From: Oceanospirillaceae bacterium
GTDB lineage: Bacteria > Pseudomonadota > Gammaproteobacteria > Pseudomonadales > Balneatricaceae
Assembly: GCA_013215505.1 (NCBI GenBank)
Contig: JABSQZ010000001.1
Location: 540,043-604,042 of the forward strand
Direction: 5' to 3'
Length of the DNA stretch: 64,000 bases
Shown here: one piece after another, positions 7,466 to 17,606 of the stretch
How positions within the stretch are numbered: position 1 is the stretch's first letter
How the letters are laid out: every line of letters starts with the position of its first letter
Notes under the pieces: generated by a model
Seen by the model: only the letters and a program-made list of their open reading frames with translations
Told to the model about the DNA's origin: nothing
The model's database searches: none
Translations under genes and position numbers: made by a program

Positions 7466-8902
7466 TTAAGCTTCGATTGGGAAAGCAGCTAAGGTGTGCT
7501 TAGTCATACGTTTAGCTAAACGCATTACCTGACAGCTGTAACCGAACTCGTTGTCGTACCAAATGTACACTACACAGCTCTTACCACCTTCCGCGATAGT
7601 CGCCAGTGCATCTACCGTACCTGCAGAGCGAGAGCCGACAAAGTCAGTGGAAACCGCTTCCGGAGAGATGCTGTAGCCAATTTGCTTTTGCAAATTAGAG
7701 TGCAGTGCGGCATTGCGCAAGTAGTCATTCAGCTCGTCTTTGGTGGTTTCTTTCTTTAAGTTTAAGTTTAATATAGCGATAGAAACGTTAGGCGTAGGCA
7801 CGCGGATAGAGTTGCCGGTGAGCTTGCCTTCCATTTCTGGAAGCGCCTTAGAAACAGCTTTAGCGGCGCCTGTTTCAGTGATAACCATGTTAAGAGTGGC
7901 AGCCCGACCGCGGCGATCACCTTTATGATAGTTATCAATTAAATTTTGATCGTTAGTGAAAGAGTGAATAGTCTCTACGTGACCATTTTCTACCCCGAAC
8001 TCATCGCACAGCGCTTTAAGAACCGGAGTAATAGCGTTAGTGGTACAAGAGGCGGCAGAAATAATAGTATCTTCATCCAGAACATCGTCCTGGTTCACAC
8101 CCATAACGATGTTCTTTATACCTTTACCAGGTGCTGTCAGTAGTACTTTCTTTGCACCCGGGCACTGCAAGTGAAGGCTTAGCCCCTCCTTATCACGCCA
8201 CATACCGGTGTTGTCGATAATCAGTGCATCTTTAATCCCGTACTTAGTGTAATCCACTTCTTCGGGGCTGCTGGCGAAGATGATTTTGATCATATTACCA
8301 TTGGCAATAAGCGCATGGTTCTCTTCATCGACAGTGATGTTGCCTTTGAAAGCGCCGTGTACTGAATCGCGGCGCAATAAGCTGGCGCGCTTCTCTAAAT
8401 CAAATTTTGCCTTACCTTTGCGCACTACGATTGCGCTCAGGCGCATGCCGCTACCACCACCAGTTTGTTCAAGTAACAGCCGTGCTAATAAACGTCCGAT
8501 ACGACCAAAACCGTACAGCACCACATCAGTGGCAGGCGCAGATTCCTGATCGACACAAGTCACCAATTCAGCGCGTAAAAATGCTTTTAAGTCTGAATGC
8601 TCAGCTTGCGCGCGAAATTTAACCGCTAGCTTACCGATATCGATATGGGCGTTTTTTAGCTCTAGCTCAGGTAGGAGATTTAATACTGGAAACGTATCGT
8701 CTACAGTGAGTTCTGTGCTTTCAATTTGACGACCAAAACGGTGCGCCTTTAATATATCAATAACAGATCGCTTGACTAGCAGTCGACCAAAAACCGAGGT
8801 CTCAACATTATGATCACGGTATAAAGCGCCCACTAAAGGAACCATTTCCTCTGTTAATGCTTCACGTTGTTTCCATGCTGAAAATAATTGCTCTCGACTC
8901 AC
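7466..8902 (-). CDS. Long glyceraldehyde-3-phosphate dehydrogenase-like enzyme
   Basis: NAD-dependent dehydrogenase of the GAPDH family in the long form known from pseudomonads and marine gammaproteobacteria: about 478 residues, with an N-terminal helical extension of roughly 125 residues before the Rossmann motif YGFGRIGRLLAR. The catalytic Cys lies in SAASCTTNAI and the C-terminal NAD-contact motif is WYDNEFGYS. The start chosen is GTG at about 8902, because GGAGAG lies 6 bp upstream. A TTG at 8980 is in frame but has no ribosome site, and its 26 extra residues look unconserved. Direction in vivo (glycolytic or gluconeogenic) cannot be told. It is monocistronic with a good terminator. Confidence 0.9.
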   Translation of the reverse strand: MSREQLFSAWKQREALTEEMVPLVGALYRDHNVETSVFGRLLVKRSVIDILKAHRFGRQIESTELTVDDTFPVLNLLPELELKNAHIDIGKLAVKFRAQAEHSDLKAFLRAELVTCVDQESAPATDVVLYGFGRIGRLLARLLLEQTGGGSGMRLSAIVVRKGKAKFDLEKRASLLRRDSVHGAFKGNITVDEENHALIANGNMIKIIFASSPEEVDYTKYGIKDALIIDNTGMWRDKEGLSLHLQCPGAKKVLLTAPGKGIKNIVMGVNQDDVLDEDTIISAASCTTNAITPVLKALCDEFGVENGHVETIHSFTNDQNLIDNYHKGDRRGRAATLNMVITETGAAKAVSKALPEMEGKLTGNSIRVPTPNVSIAILNLNLKKETTKDELNDYLRNAALHSNLQKQIGYSISPEAVSTDFVGSRSAGTVDALATIAEGGKSCVVYIWYDNEFGYSCQVMRLAKRMTKHTLAAFPIEA

Positions 8903-9083
8903 ATTACTCTCCAATATTTGGTGATAATTAGTGCGCGCATTATCCCTATTTATATAGCGATGAGCAAACCAAAACGGCAAGACTTTAGACTATATTTAAA
9001 TTAAATTCATAAACTACTGATTTTCAGTGCTGAACTGACATAAAATAGCGAACTTTAAAAAAACAATTTCGCGGGGACTGGCT

Positions 9084-12000
9084 TTGACACAACTTGCATT
9101 CACCTTACCGGGTAAAAATGCTGATACTAAATGGCTTGGCGGCGTTGCCGGCGCCAGTGCTGGCTGGCTGATCGCCCAAGCCGCCAGTCAACAGCAGGGA
9201 TTGACTGTGGTGATCTGTAAAGATACCGACAGCGCCCTCACCTTAGAGAGTGAAATCCGCTTTTTCACCCCGGCGCAGCGACTGCAGATACTGCCCTTTC
9301 CCGATTGGGAAACACTGCCCTACGATAATTTTTCGCCACATCAGGACATCATCTCCAGCCGCTTGACCACGTTGCAGCAATTACCTTTAATTGAAAAAGC
9401 GATTATCGTAGTGCCCATCAGCACATTTATGCATCGCATTGTGCCCTACGATTTTTTAGTTGCCAATACCTTAATATTGAACCGCGGCCAGACCATCAAC
9501 GCCGACAAGTTGCGCAACCAGCTAGTGGAAGCGGGCTACCGAGCCGTTGACAATGTATTTTCCCATGGCGAATTTGCCTTTCGCGGCTCTATCATCGATT
9601 TGTTTCCCATGGGTAGCGAGTTCCCATTTCGCATCGACCTATTCGATGACGAGATCGATAGCCTGCGGACCTTTGACCCTGAATCACAGCGCTCGATCGA
9701 TAAAATTGAGCAGATTAAACTATTGCCCGCCCGCGAATTCCCACTCACCGAAGACGCCATTAGTTTATTTAAGAAACAGTGGCGCCAGCGCTTTGATGTC
9801 ACCCCTAAAAAGTGCCCTACCTATCAAGATGTCAGCAATGGCTTTGCCCCCGCCGGCATTGAGTACTATCTGCCATTATTTTTTCAACAGACCAGTACCC
9901 TTTTTGATTATCTGCCCGATGATACACTCATCATCAGCGAGGGAGCGCTGGAGAATAAATGCCAGAACTTCTGGCAAGATGTGTTCAACCGCTACGAACA
10001 GCTACGCCACGATATTGAACGACCGATACTTGAGCCCAGTGCACTGTTTTTAAACAGCAGTGAATTCATGCGGCATTTAAAGCCCTTTCGCAAGCTGCAG
10101 TACAGCAATGAACTAGTAAAAGGTGCCGGTAAAAGTAATCTGCAGTGCAGAGCACCCGCCGAACTGAGTGTCGATGCCCAGAGCACTTTACCACTGAGCG
10201 CACTGCAGCAGCACTTAGCAGACAACCCCAACAGCCGCTTTCTTTTTTGCGCCGAATCCGCCGGACGACGCGAGGCACTGCTGGAACTTCTGAGCAAAAT
10301 TAAACTGGCACCTGCCAGCCTGGAAAACTGGCAGCAGTTTATTGACGGCGATGCACAAGTTGCCATCACTGTTTTTCCGCTAAGTCGCGGCTTAAGTATC
10401 CCCAACCAGCTGGAACTGATCAGCGAATCACAGCTGTTTGGCCGCCAGGTATTTCAACAGCGCCGCCGCACTAAAGAAAAAAGCCAGTCTGACTTAGTCG
10501 TACGCAATTTAACCGAGTTACAACTCAATGCCCCGGTCGTGCATATCGATCACGGCGTCGGTCGCTACTTAGGGCTAGAGACTATCGTTATTGAAGATCA
10601 GGGCAATGAGTTTGTAAAACTCAGCTATGCCAATGACGCGACCTTGTATGTTCCCGTTGCCAGCTTACACTTGATTAGTCGCTACTCTGGAAGCAGCGAT
10701 GAAATGGCACCTCTGCACCGCCTGGGTACAGAGCAGTGGAGTAAAGCACGGCAAAAAGCCGCGGAGAAAATTCGCGACACCGCCGCTGAACTTTTGAGTA
10801 TTTACGCCAGACGGGCCGCCCGCAAGGGATTTGCATTTGAATCACCGGCCCAGGAATATCAGCGTTTTGCCGCCAGTTTTCCGTTTGAGGAAACCCCCGA
10901 TCAGGCACTGGCGATTAGCGCTGTTATCCGCGATATGACTTCAGCCCAGCCTATGGACAGATTGGTCTGTGGCGATGTCGGCTTCGGCAAAACCGAAGTG
11001 GCAATGCGCGCCGCCTTTATCGCCGTACAAAGTAACAAACAAGTCGCCATTCTGGTGCCGACGACTTTGTTGGCGCAGCAACACTATGAAAATTTCAGCG
11101 ACCGCTTTGCCGATTCAGCGATTAATATAGACATAGTGTCACGCTTTAAAACCAGCAAACAGCAAAATGTCACACTGGCACAATTACAAGCTGGCAACGT
11201 CGATATCATTATCGGCACCCATAAGTTACTACAAAAAGATGTTAAATTTAAACAATTGGGCTTAGTGATCATCGATGAGGAGCACCGCTTTGGGGTGCAG
11301 CAAAAAGAGCGTCTGAAATCTATGCGCTCTGAGGTCGACATTTTGACCATGACCGCCACCCCTATTCCCCGTACTTTGAATATGGCGATGTCGGGAATGC
11401 GTGACCTTTCAATCATCGCCACCCCACCAGCACGACGACTCTCAGTTAAAACCTTTGTCCGCGAGTCTGATTCCGCCATCATCAAAGAGGCGATACTGCG
11501 AGAACTGCTGCGCGGTGGTCAGGTCTACATATTGCACAATGAAGTAAAAACTATCGACAAAGTCGCCAGAGAACTCGGCGAATTAGTACCGGAGGCGAGA
11601 ATTGCCGTAGGCCACGGGCAGATGCGCGAACGGCAGCTAGAACAGGTAATGTCGGACTTTTATCACAAGCGCTTCAATGTACTGCTGTGCACTACTATTA
11701 TCGAAACCGGCATCGATGTGCCCAACGCCAACACTATTATCATCCAGCGGGCCGATAAATTTGGTCTGGCGCAACTGCACCAATTGCGTGGCCGGGTTGG
11801 ACGCTCGCACCACCAGGCCTATGCTTACCTGCTAACACCGCACCCGAAGTCGATCAGCAAAGATGCCAGTAAGCGTTTGGATGCGATTGCTGAAGCGACC
11901 GAACTGGGAGCTGGCTTTACCTTAGCCAGCCATGATTTGGAAATACGCGGCGCCGGAGAACTGCTTGGCGAAGAGCAGAGCGGCCAGATCCAGGGCATAG

Positions 12001-12527
12001 GTTTTACTTTGTACATGGAGATGCTCGAGCAGGCGATTGAATCTATCAGAGACGGCAAGACCCCCAACTTAGACAAACCGCTGCAATTTGGCTCGGAAGT
12101 TAACTTGCATTTACCGGCACTGATACCTGATGACTACCTGGCGGATGTGCACAGTCGGTTGGTCATGTACAAGCGAATTGCCAGCAGTAAAAATGATACC
12201 GAGCTCAAAGAGCTGCAAATTGAAATGATCGATCGCTTTGGCTTGCTGCCCGAGGCCACTAAGAATTTGTTTCGCATCACCGCGCTGAAACATTCTGCAG
12301 ATGCGTTAAATATCATCAAAATCGATGCTGGTGTCGGCAATGGCAGGTTGGATTTTGGCGCAGAGCCGAAAATAGACCCTATAACCTTAGTCAATCTGGT
12401 ACAAAAGCAACCCACCAGATACAAACTACAGGGAGCCAGCCAGTTAAAATTCATCTTGCCAATGCCGGGACCGCAAGAGCGCTTTAATGCGGTAGAGGGC
12501 TTATTAAAAACACTGGCTCAAGGGTAG
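9084..12527 (+). CDS. mfd: Transcription-repair coupling factor Mfd
   Basis: DNA translocase that removes RNA polymerase stalled at lesions and recruits UvrA. Length 1147 residues, normal for the family. Order: UvrB-like domains (about 1-350), RNA-polymerase-interacting CarD-like domain (about 475-560, containing HIDHGVGRYLGLE), RecG-like helicase domains with Walker A GDVGFGKT (630-637) and DEEH (731-734), the TRG region (about 870-960) and the C-terminal domain that masks UvrA binding. The start is TTG 9084 after GCGGGGAC. Transcribed alone, divergent from the GAPDH-like gene. Confidence 0.98.
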   Translation: MTQLAFTLPGKNADTKWLGGVAGASAGWLIAQAASQQQGLTVVICKDTDSALTLESEIRFFTPAQRLQILPFPDWETLPYDNFSPHQDIISSRLTTLQQLPLIEKAIIVVPISTFMHRIVPYDFLVANTLILNRGQTINADKLRNQLVEAGYRAVDNVFSHGEFAFRGSIIDLFPMGSEFPFRIDLFDDEIDSLRTFDPESQRSIDKIEQIKLLPAREFPLTEDAISLFKKQWRQRFDVTPKKCPTYQDVSNGFAPAGIEYYLPLFFQQTSTLFDYLPDDTLIISEGALENKCQNFWQDVFNRYEQLRHDIERPILEPSALFLNSSEFMRHLKPFRKLQYSNELVKGAGKSNLQCRAPAELSVDAQSTLPLSALQQHLADNPNSRFLFCAESAGRREALLELLSKIKLAPASLENWQQFIDGDAQVAITVFPLSRGLSIPNQLELISESQLFGRQVFQQRRRTKEKSQSDLVVRNLTELQLNAPVVHIDHGVGRYLGLETIVIEDQGNEFVKLSYANDATLYVPVASLHLISRYSGSSDEMAPLHRLGTEQWSKARQKAAEKIRDTAAELLSIYARRAARKGFAFESPAQEYQRFAASFPFEETPDQALAISAVIRDMTSAQPMDRLVCGDVGFGKTEVAMRAAFIAVQSNKQVAILVPTTLLAQQHYENFSDRFADSAINIDIVSRFKTSKQQNVTLAQLQAGNVDIIIGTHKLLQKDVKFKQLGLVIIDEEHRFGVQQKERLKSMRSEVDILTMTATPIPRTLNMAMSGMRDLSIIATPPARRLSVKTFVRESDSAIIKEAILRELLRGGQVYILHNEVKTIDKVARELGELVPEARIAVGHGQMRERQLEQVMSDFYHKRFNVLLCTTIIETGIDVPNANTIIIQRADKFGLAQLHQLRGRVGRSHHQAYAYLLTPHPKSISKDASKRLDAIAEATELGAGFTLASHDLEIRGAGELLGEEQSGQIQGIGFTLYMEMLEQAIESIRDGKTPNLDKPLQFGSEVNLHLPALIPDDYLADVHSRLVMYKRIASSKNDTELKELQIEMIDRFGLLPEATKNLFRITALKHSADALNIIKIDAGVGNGRLDFGAEPKIDPITLVNLVQKQPTRYKLQGASQLKFILPMPGPQERFNAVEGLLKTLAQG

Positions 12528-12570
12528 ATTTAGCGGCAGGTAATGCCTACTGATACAGACAGCGGACACA

Positions 12571-12607
12571 AAAAAAGGCGATAACACTGAGCTGCTATCG
12601 CCTTTTT
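12571..12607. terminator. Bidirectional terminator between mfd and GGDEF gene
   Basis: AAAAAGGCGATA (12572-12583) pairs with TATCGCCTTTTT (12596-12607). It serves mfd on the plus strand and the convergent GGDEF gene on the minus strand. Confidence 0.88.
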
Positions 12608-12623
12608 GTTTGCCTGGCGTAAC

Positions 12624-13823
12624 TTAACTGACGCTGGGCATGCAAATCCTGTTTCGCCCTTGATCTTTAGCTTTATACAAGGCCACATCGGCGGCTTTAA
12701 GCGGATTGGTCTTAGTTCTGGCAGTGGCTAATCCACCACTAATTGTCACAGAAACCAGCTCCCCGCCTCCACCTGTACCTCTAAGCCCGCGACCTTTTTT
12801 GTTGTTCTTGGTGCGTTTTTTACTGCGCACTTTCATACTCGCCTGCTCGACACTTTCACGCACTGCCTCCAGTGAAGCGGCGGCCATTTCTATGTCAGTG
12901 CTAGGAAACAATATACAAAATTCCTCACCACCATAGCGGTAGGCAGTACCGCCTTTTACCTGACGAATTTTTTGCGCCACCATCCGCAGTACCTGATCAC
13001 CGACATCATGGCCATAGGTATCATTAAATTTCTTAAAAAAATCTATGTCTAACATAGCGGCAGTGTAGTTCTTACCTAACTTAACCATCCGTTCATTCAG
13101 TGCCCTTCTGCCCGGCAATCCAGTCAACTCGTCTATATAAGCCATGCTCAATGAGCGTTTAAATAACGCCATCAACAGCAGTAATTGATTCAGAGAGACC
13201 AGTAAACTCAGCTGCACTTCAGTGACCGGCGGCATTAACAGCAACCAACCGGAGAACACCAGACTGATCAAAAGGTAGGCATCGATCAGCAAATTCTGCA
13301 CAAACAACTTAACTAATAGATACAAGAAGCAGCCACCGAAGACCGCCAGTGCCGGGATCGAGACATTATGTCCCTCGATCAGCAGTTTTGGCCAACTGAT
13401 TAATTGATGAAACTCGTCGGCTTTAAATACATAAAGTAAAACCAGCAATCCCGGCTGACAAAAGATAAAAGCGATCCGAAAAAGACCAGTGATACTGTAA
13501 GTGCCACGCTCTTTATAAAAGGCAATCAACAACATATTGACCGACATCAACACCAGCGCCAACTGCCGGTAATCACTATTGGCAAAATCTAATTTGAGAA
13601 AAGTCCAAACCGACAAACTGATTAAACCGGCAAACAAAATGCGGCTAAAATTAAAAAATCCCACCACTAAAAATAGCAGGCCACTGATCGCTAACGGCAG
13701 CCAGGGAATAAAGAAAGACCACTGCTGTGGTATCAGCGCGGTAAAAGGCAGCGCGTAAATAGCGGCGGTAATCAACAGCACTGGGAGTAACAACAGTTTG
13801 ATTGGCCGTAAAAAATCAGACAC
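12624..13823 (-). CDS. Membrane-anchored diguanylate cyclase (GGDEF)
   Basis: A 399-residue inner-membrane protein. The N-terminal half (1-225) has about eight hydrophobic segments; the C-terminal half is a GGDEF domain making cyclic di-GMP. The active-site motif is GGEEF (298-302), with DIDFFKKFNDTYGHDVGD upstream, so it should be catalytically competent. The I-site RxxD expected five residues before GGEEF is absent (KGGT there), so product inhibition is probably missing. A lysine/arginine- and glycine-rich insertion (KVRSKKRTKNNKKGRGLRG) interrupts the domain before the last strand. The membrane part matches no sensor module I can name. Confidence 0.92.
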   Translation of the reverse strand: MSDFLRPIKLLLLPVLLITAAIYALPFTALIPQQWSFFIPWLPLAISGLLFLVVGFFNFSRILFAGLISLSVWTFLKLDFANSDYRQLALVLMSVNMLLIAFYKERGTYSITGLFRIAFIFCQPGLLVLLYVFKADEFHQLISWPKLLIEGHNVSIPALAVFGGCFLYLLVKLFVQNLLIDAYLLISLVFSGWLLLMPPVTEVQLSLLVSLNQLLLLMALFKRSLSMAYIDELTGLPGRRALNERMVKLGKNYTAAMLDIDFFKKFNDTYGHDVGDQVLRMVAQKIRQVKGGTAYRYGGEEFCILFPSTDIEMAAASLEAVRESVEQASMKVRSKKRTKNNKKGRGLRGTGGGGELVSVTISGGLATARTKTNPLKAADVALYKAKDQGRNRICMPSVS

Positions 13824-13950
13824 AACTTTTCCTTATATAATGTACTAAATTCAGTAGGTTATTAGTTGCACTCAGGCCGCACTGGGCAACGCTTCAAGTG
13901 CAGTTTGAGCACTGCGTTATTTTATGTAATTGCACATAAAGAGGCCAGCA

Positions 13951-14943
13951 CTATTGCGCTAAAAAACGCTTTTTATCCCTGTTTTGCCACATGTTTTTAG
14001 CCTGTTGCAGTCCGCTTTCAGCGTCGCTACAACAGCCTAATAGCACTAAAGTTGCCGCCAGTGTGCTCAACAGCGCCCCCTCTCCATAGACATGAGTAAT
14101 GTCCCCGCGCCACAACTGCGCCAGCTTCTGGACATTCAGCTCCCCGTCTTTGACTTCGCGATTAGCATATATTCTCGGCCACAGCTGTTCACTGAGTTGA
14201 TTGTTCTTTATCCAGCGAATTTCACAATCTGCATCCGGGCGTATCTCAGCTTCGCCGCCATCTCCACGAATTGTTAAGCTATTTTCCACCCCTAATATAG
14301 CACTGGTCTGCTGATGCATAGGGGCATAAGCTGGATGAAACACACCATCAATACTGTACTTAGCGCGCAAAGGGTTTAACATCCGACAGAGTGTGTGCAC
14401 TGGAGAGCGCAGACCAAACAAAGCGCGCATTTCAATGATTTCAGATACTTTTGGCGCCAGCTGGGCGATACCCATAAAGGCAAAATTCTGCTTCTGCAGC
14501 TGCTGCTCAACGCTCTCCCAGCTATCACAGTTGGGCAGGGAAAACTGTGCCAGCACATCTTGGGTATAGATACGACCCCCAGTGTGACCACGGGCACCGT
14601 GCATAAATACTTTGTAGCCATTTTCTGCCAGCAACAGAGCTGTTAACAGGAACCAGGGAAGATGACGCTTTTTACCCGCATAAGTTGACCAATCCAGGTC
14701 TACTGTTAATTGAGCGGGTAGCGGATTTCGCGAGCGCACTGCCTGAATAAAGCCGGCCAATTCCGCTGGCGATTCCTCTTTTATCCGTAACAGCATCAAA
14801 AAAGCGCCCAACTGCTCCGGGCGCACAGTATCATCTAAGATCATCCCCATAGCATCTCTGGCCTCTTCTAAACTAAGAGATCTGGAGCCTTTTTTGCCTT
14901 TACCTAAAATTCGCACATACTTTGCAAAAGAATGTTCCTGCAC
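13951..14943 (-). CDS. ybiB: TrpD2/YbiB-type nucleic-acid-binding protein
   Basis: A 330-residue member of the nucleoside phosphorylase/phosphoribosyltransferase fold related to anthranilate phosphoribosyltransferase. The N-terminal helical domain has DAMGMILDDTVRPEQLGAFL; the larger domain has FMHGARGHTGGRIYT, where TrpD has its PRPP-binding GTGGD motif, so the catalytic motif is not kept. This fits the YbiB/TrpD2 subfamily, which binds nucleic acids rather than anthranilate. It is not near other trp genes. Divergent from rlmD. Confidence 0.85.
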   Translation of the reverse strand: MQEHSFAKYVRILGKGKKGSRSLSLEEARDAMGMILDDTVRPEQLGAFLMLLRIKEESPAELAGFIQAVRSRNPLPAQLTVDLDWSTYAGKKRHLPWFLLTALLLAENGYKVFMHGARGHTGGRIYTQDVLAQFSLPNCDSWESVEQQLQKQNFAFMGIAQLAPKVSEIIEMRALFGLRSPVHTLCRMLNPLRAKYSIDGVFHPAYAPMHQQTSAILGVENSLTIRGDGGEAEIRPDADCEIRWIKNNQLSEQLWPRIYANREVKDGELNVQKLAQLWRGDITHVYGEGALLSTLAATLVLLGCCSDAESGLQQAKNMWQNRDKKRFLAQ

Positions 14944-15237
14944 ACTGAAACCTATCTGTTGTTGAACCAGCGACTATGATAAGCAGCGCACCCGCTGAAA
15001 GCAATTTATAGTGCAGCTTGAGTAAATATTTTGCGCTGCTGCAAGCTTGCGTCTTACCCTATGGATTCTCTCTAGGTATAATTGCCTAAAACTGACAAGA
15101 GTGCGGATCTGAGAGCACCGAAGATCAGTAAAAATACCGAGAGTCGATAATTGCGCCAGCTGACAACACCCAAGCTTCGGCAAATTAACTGAGCAGCTCT
15201 CCTAACAAGACCGTTACATAACCACAGGCAATACTGC

Positions 15238-16638
15238 ATGTCTCGCAACAAAATCCAATTCGGCCGTCCGAAAAGCCGTAAAGTTAAACTTTCCGAACTT
15301 ATCCTAGATATTGACAACCTCAGCCTCGAGGGCCGTGGCGTCGCTAAACATGCGGGAAAAACTGTCTTTGTCGATGGCGCCTTACCCGGAGAAAGAGTAC
15401 GGGTAAAAATCACTAAGCAACACAAAAGCTACGATGAGGCGAGCTTAGTAAACATCGAATTTGCATCCAGCGAGCGCATAACAGCAGCATGCCAGCACTA
15501 CAATCACTGCGGCGGTTGTCAGCTGCAACACTTAGCGCCGACAGCCCAATTGCAACATAAGCAGGATGCGGTGTTAGCACTGCTACAACATATGGCAAAA
15601 ATTGAGCCTGTTGAAATAGCACCGCCACTGTCTGGGGAGGCATTTAATTACAGACGCAGCGCCAGAATTGGCGTCAACAGACTCAGCCAGAGCGCCACCG
15701 CTATCGTCGGCTTCAGACGCCGTCACAGCAGTAAACTGCTGCAAATTTCTAACTGTATCGTACTTCCGCAACATTTGAGCGGCTTGTTCGATCAGTTACG
15801 CAGCACTTTAGAACTGATTGAAAACGCTAAGGCCATTACTCATATAGAATACCTGCAGGGGGATGATTGTGGTGCACTCACCTTTAGGTGCAAAGCTACC
15901 TTGTCCGCTGACTCTCAGACACTACTGTCGAGTTTGCTGAAAAAATTCAAACTACAGGGCTTCCTCAGATATGACCAGGGCATAGAGCCCCTATCTGGAA
16001 ATACCGGGCAGTTGAGTTACAGTATCAATGGGCTAAGGTTAAACTTTCAGCCCGGTGATTTTTTGCAAGTTAATGCATCCGTTAATCAACAGATGGTTGA
16101 CCGGGCAATGGACTGGTTAGCACTGGATGACACAGACAAAGTGCTGGACTTATTTTCCGGCTTAGGTAATTTTTCTCTGCCGATCGCCAACAAAGTGGCT
16201 AAGTTAGTCGGAATTGAAGGCCGTGACACTATGGTGCAGCGCGCCACAGACAACGCCGCCAATAACCAGATTAATAACTGTCAATTTTACAGCGGCGATT
16301 TAAGCGCCGAGATTAGCCAACAGCCCTGGTTTGCGCAGCCCTACAACAAGATTATTCTCGACCCGCCACGCAGCGGCGCCCAACAATTAATCAAAAACCT
16401 GATGCAGCGTTCTGACGCCGGCGAGGCACAGAGCCCCAGCCATATTTTATATATCGCCTGCGACCCGAGCTCTCTGGCACGCGATGCTCAACTACTGGCA
16501 TCTCTGGGTTATCAGATGCAGAAGTTCTGTGTCATGGATATGTTCCCCAATACCGCTCACATCGAAGCTATGGCACTTTTTTGCAAAGTCAGCGCGCAAA
16601 CCAAAGCGCGTAAATCCAGCAAGTTGATTCCCCATTGA
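15238..16638 (+). CDS. rlmD: 23S rRNA (uracil-1939-C5) methyltransferase RlmD
   Basis: SAM-dependent RNA m5U methyltransferase with an iron-sulfur cluster. An N-terminal basic TRAM domain (about 15-75) is followed by the 4Fe-4S motif Cys85, Cys91, Cys94 and Cys173 (CQHYNHCGGC and SNC). The catalytic domain has LDLFSGLGNFSLP (SAM loop), DPPRSGA and the nucleophile Cys in YIACDPSSLARD. Length 466, slightly longer than E. coli RlmD. Its TGA overlaps the TTG start of rluA, so two rRNA-modification genes form one operon. Confidence 0.96.
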   Translation: MSRNKIQFGRPKSRKVKLSELILDIDNLSLEGRGVAKHAGKTVFVDGALPGERVRVKITKQHKSYDEASLVNIEFASSERITAACQHYNHCGGCQLQHLAPTAQLQHKQDAVLALLQHMAKIEPVEIAPPLSGEAFNYRRSARIGVNRLSQSATAIVGFRRRHSSKLLQISNCIVLPQHLSGLFDQLRSTLELIENAKAITHIEYLQGDDCGALTFRCKATLSADSQTLLSSLLKKFKLQGFLRYDQGIEPLSGNTGQLSYSINGLRLNFQPGDFLQVNASVNQQMVDRAMDWLALDDTDKVLDLFSGLGNFSLPIANKVAKLVGIEGRDTMVQRATDNAANNQINNCQFYSGDLSAEISQQPWFAQPYNKIILDPPRSGAQQLIKNLMQRSDAGEAQSPSHILYIACDPSSLARDAQLLASLGYQMQKFCVMDMFPNTAHIEAMALFCKVSAQTKARKSSKLIPH

Positions 16639-17258
16639 TCGCAGTTATTTATTGTGATGAAAATTTATTAGTGGTCGACAAACCTCATGACTTACTCTCT
16701 GTTCCCGGTCGCGGCCCGGATAAACAGGACTGTCTGATCAGCCGCTTAATCGAGCAGGGCTTCCCCAGTGCATTGATAGTGCACCGGCTGGATTATGCCA
16801 CCTCTGGTTTGCTGGTCGTCGCTTTGAACAAGGCGACCCACAAAGCCCTGAGTAATTTATTTCAAAACAGAGCAGTAGAGAAGAGCTATCAGGCGTTAGT
16901 CACCGGTAGCACACACTCTGAGTCTGGAGAGGTAAATCAACCGCTGCGCTGTGATTGGGAAAATCGCCCCCTGCAAATAGTCGATTATGAATGGGGCAAA
17001 AAGGCCATTACCCACTGGCAGGTACTAGAGCGAAACGCTGAGCACACCCGACTATTACTGCGCCCCGAAACGGGCAGATCGCACCAGTTGCGCGTGCATA
17101 TGCAGTGGCTGGGACACGCCATTTGCGGCGACAGATTTTATGCCCAACCTCAGGGCCTGGCACTGGCGCAACGGCTCTGTCTGCACGCTCAGAGCTTAGC
17201 TTTTGCTCACCCAGAGAGCGGGAAGAAGATGCACTTTCATTCAGAGTGCCCATTTTAG
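16635..17258 (+). CDS. rluA: Dual-specificity RNA pseudouridine synthase RluA
   Basis: A 207-residue RluA-family enzyme making pseudouridine at 23S rRNA 746 and tRNA 32. The catalytic Asp53 lies in HRLDYATSGL. Other family blocks are LLSVPGR near the N-terminus, RPLQIVDYEWGKKAITHW and ETGRSHQLRVHMQWLGH. There is no S4 domain, as in RluA itself. It starts at TTG 16635 and overlaps the rlmD stop by 4 bp, implying translational coupling. Confidence 0.93.
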   Translation: MIAVIYCDENLLVVDKPHDLLSVPGRGPDKQDCLISRLIEQGFPSALIVHRLDYATSGLLVVALNKATHKALSNLFQNRAVEKSYQALVTGSTHSESGEVNQPLRCDWENRPLQIVDYEWGKKAITHWQVLERNAEHTRLLLRPETGRSHQLRVHMQWLGHAICGDRFYAQPQGLALAQRLCLHAQSLAFAHPESGKKMHFHSECPF

Positions 17259-17322
17259 AAGCACCCTGTCGCTCATCTGCCAGTCCACAATAACTCAGTT
17301 TCTTCTAGCACTGGTTTAATTG

Positions 17323-17536
17323 AAAAAAGCCCTCAGATTGTGAGGGCTGTAACTAATTTCCGATACAGCCTCGAGTAAGTTTTCTCGATCACTACTTTTC
17401 GATTAAACTTTTTCGATTAGGCCATAGTCTCGATCGAGTATTTCAATAATCTCAGCTTTTGGATCAGCCGGTACTTGTACCGCTTTGCCGGTAATCGTTT
17501 TTGCAATCAATACTGCTATAAGTCTCACTGACTTGC
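17323..17536 (-). pseudogene. Duplicated, decayed 3' fragment of purC with terminator copy
   Basis: This stretch repeats the end of purC. On the minus strand it reads [18 protein letters not shown], then [13 protein letters not shown], as in the intact gene, then a complete second copy of the purC terminator (17323-17347). Upstream of KTIT a 4-bp net insertion breaks the frame. It has no start codon and cannot be expressed as protein. It is the downstream unit of a tandem duplication of about 204-216 bp. Confidence 0.93.
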
Positions 17537-17567
17537 AAAAAAAAGCCCTCAGATTGCGAGGGCTTTA
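17537..17567 (-). terminator. Rho-independent terminator of purC
   Basis: On the minus strand AAAGCCCTC-gcaatct-GAGGGCTTTTTTTT, about 45 bp after the purC stop. A second copy at 17323-17347 belongs to the tandem duplication. Confidence 0.88.
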
Positions 17568-17606
17568 ACTAATTTCTTATGCTCTCTATGAAGCAAGTAT
17601 TCTCAA

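Noticed and set aside
9547-10053. 168-codon plus-strand frame inside mfd
   Set aside because: Shadow of mfd in another frame; mfd is continuous over the region.
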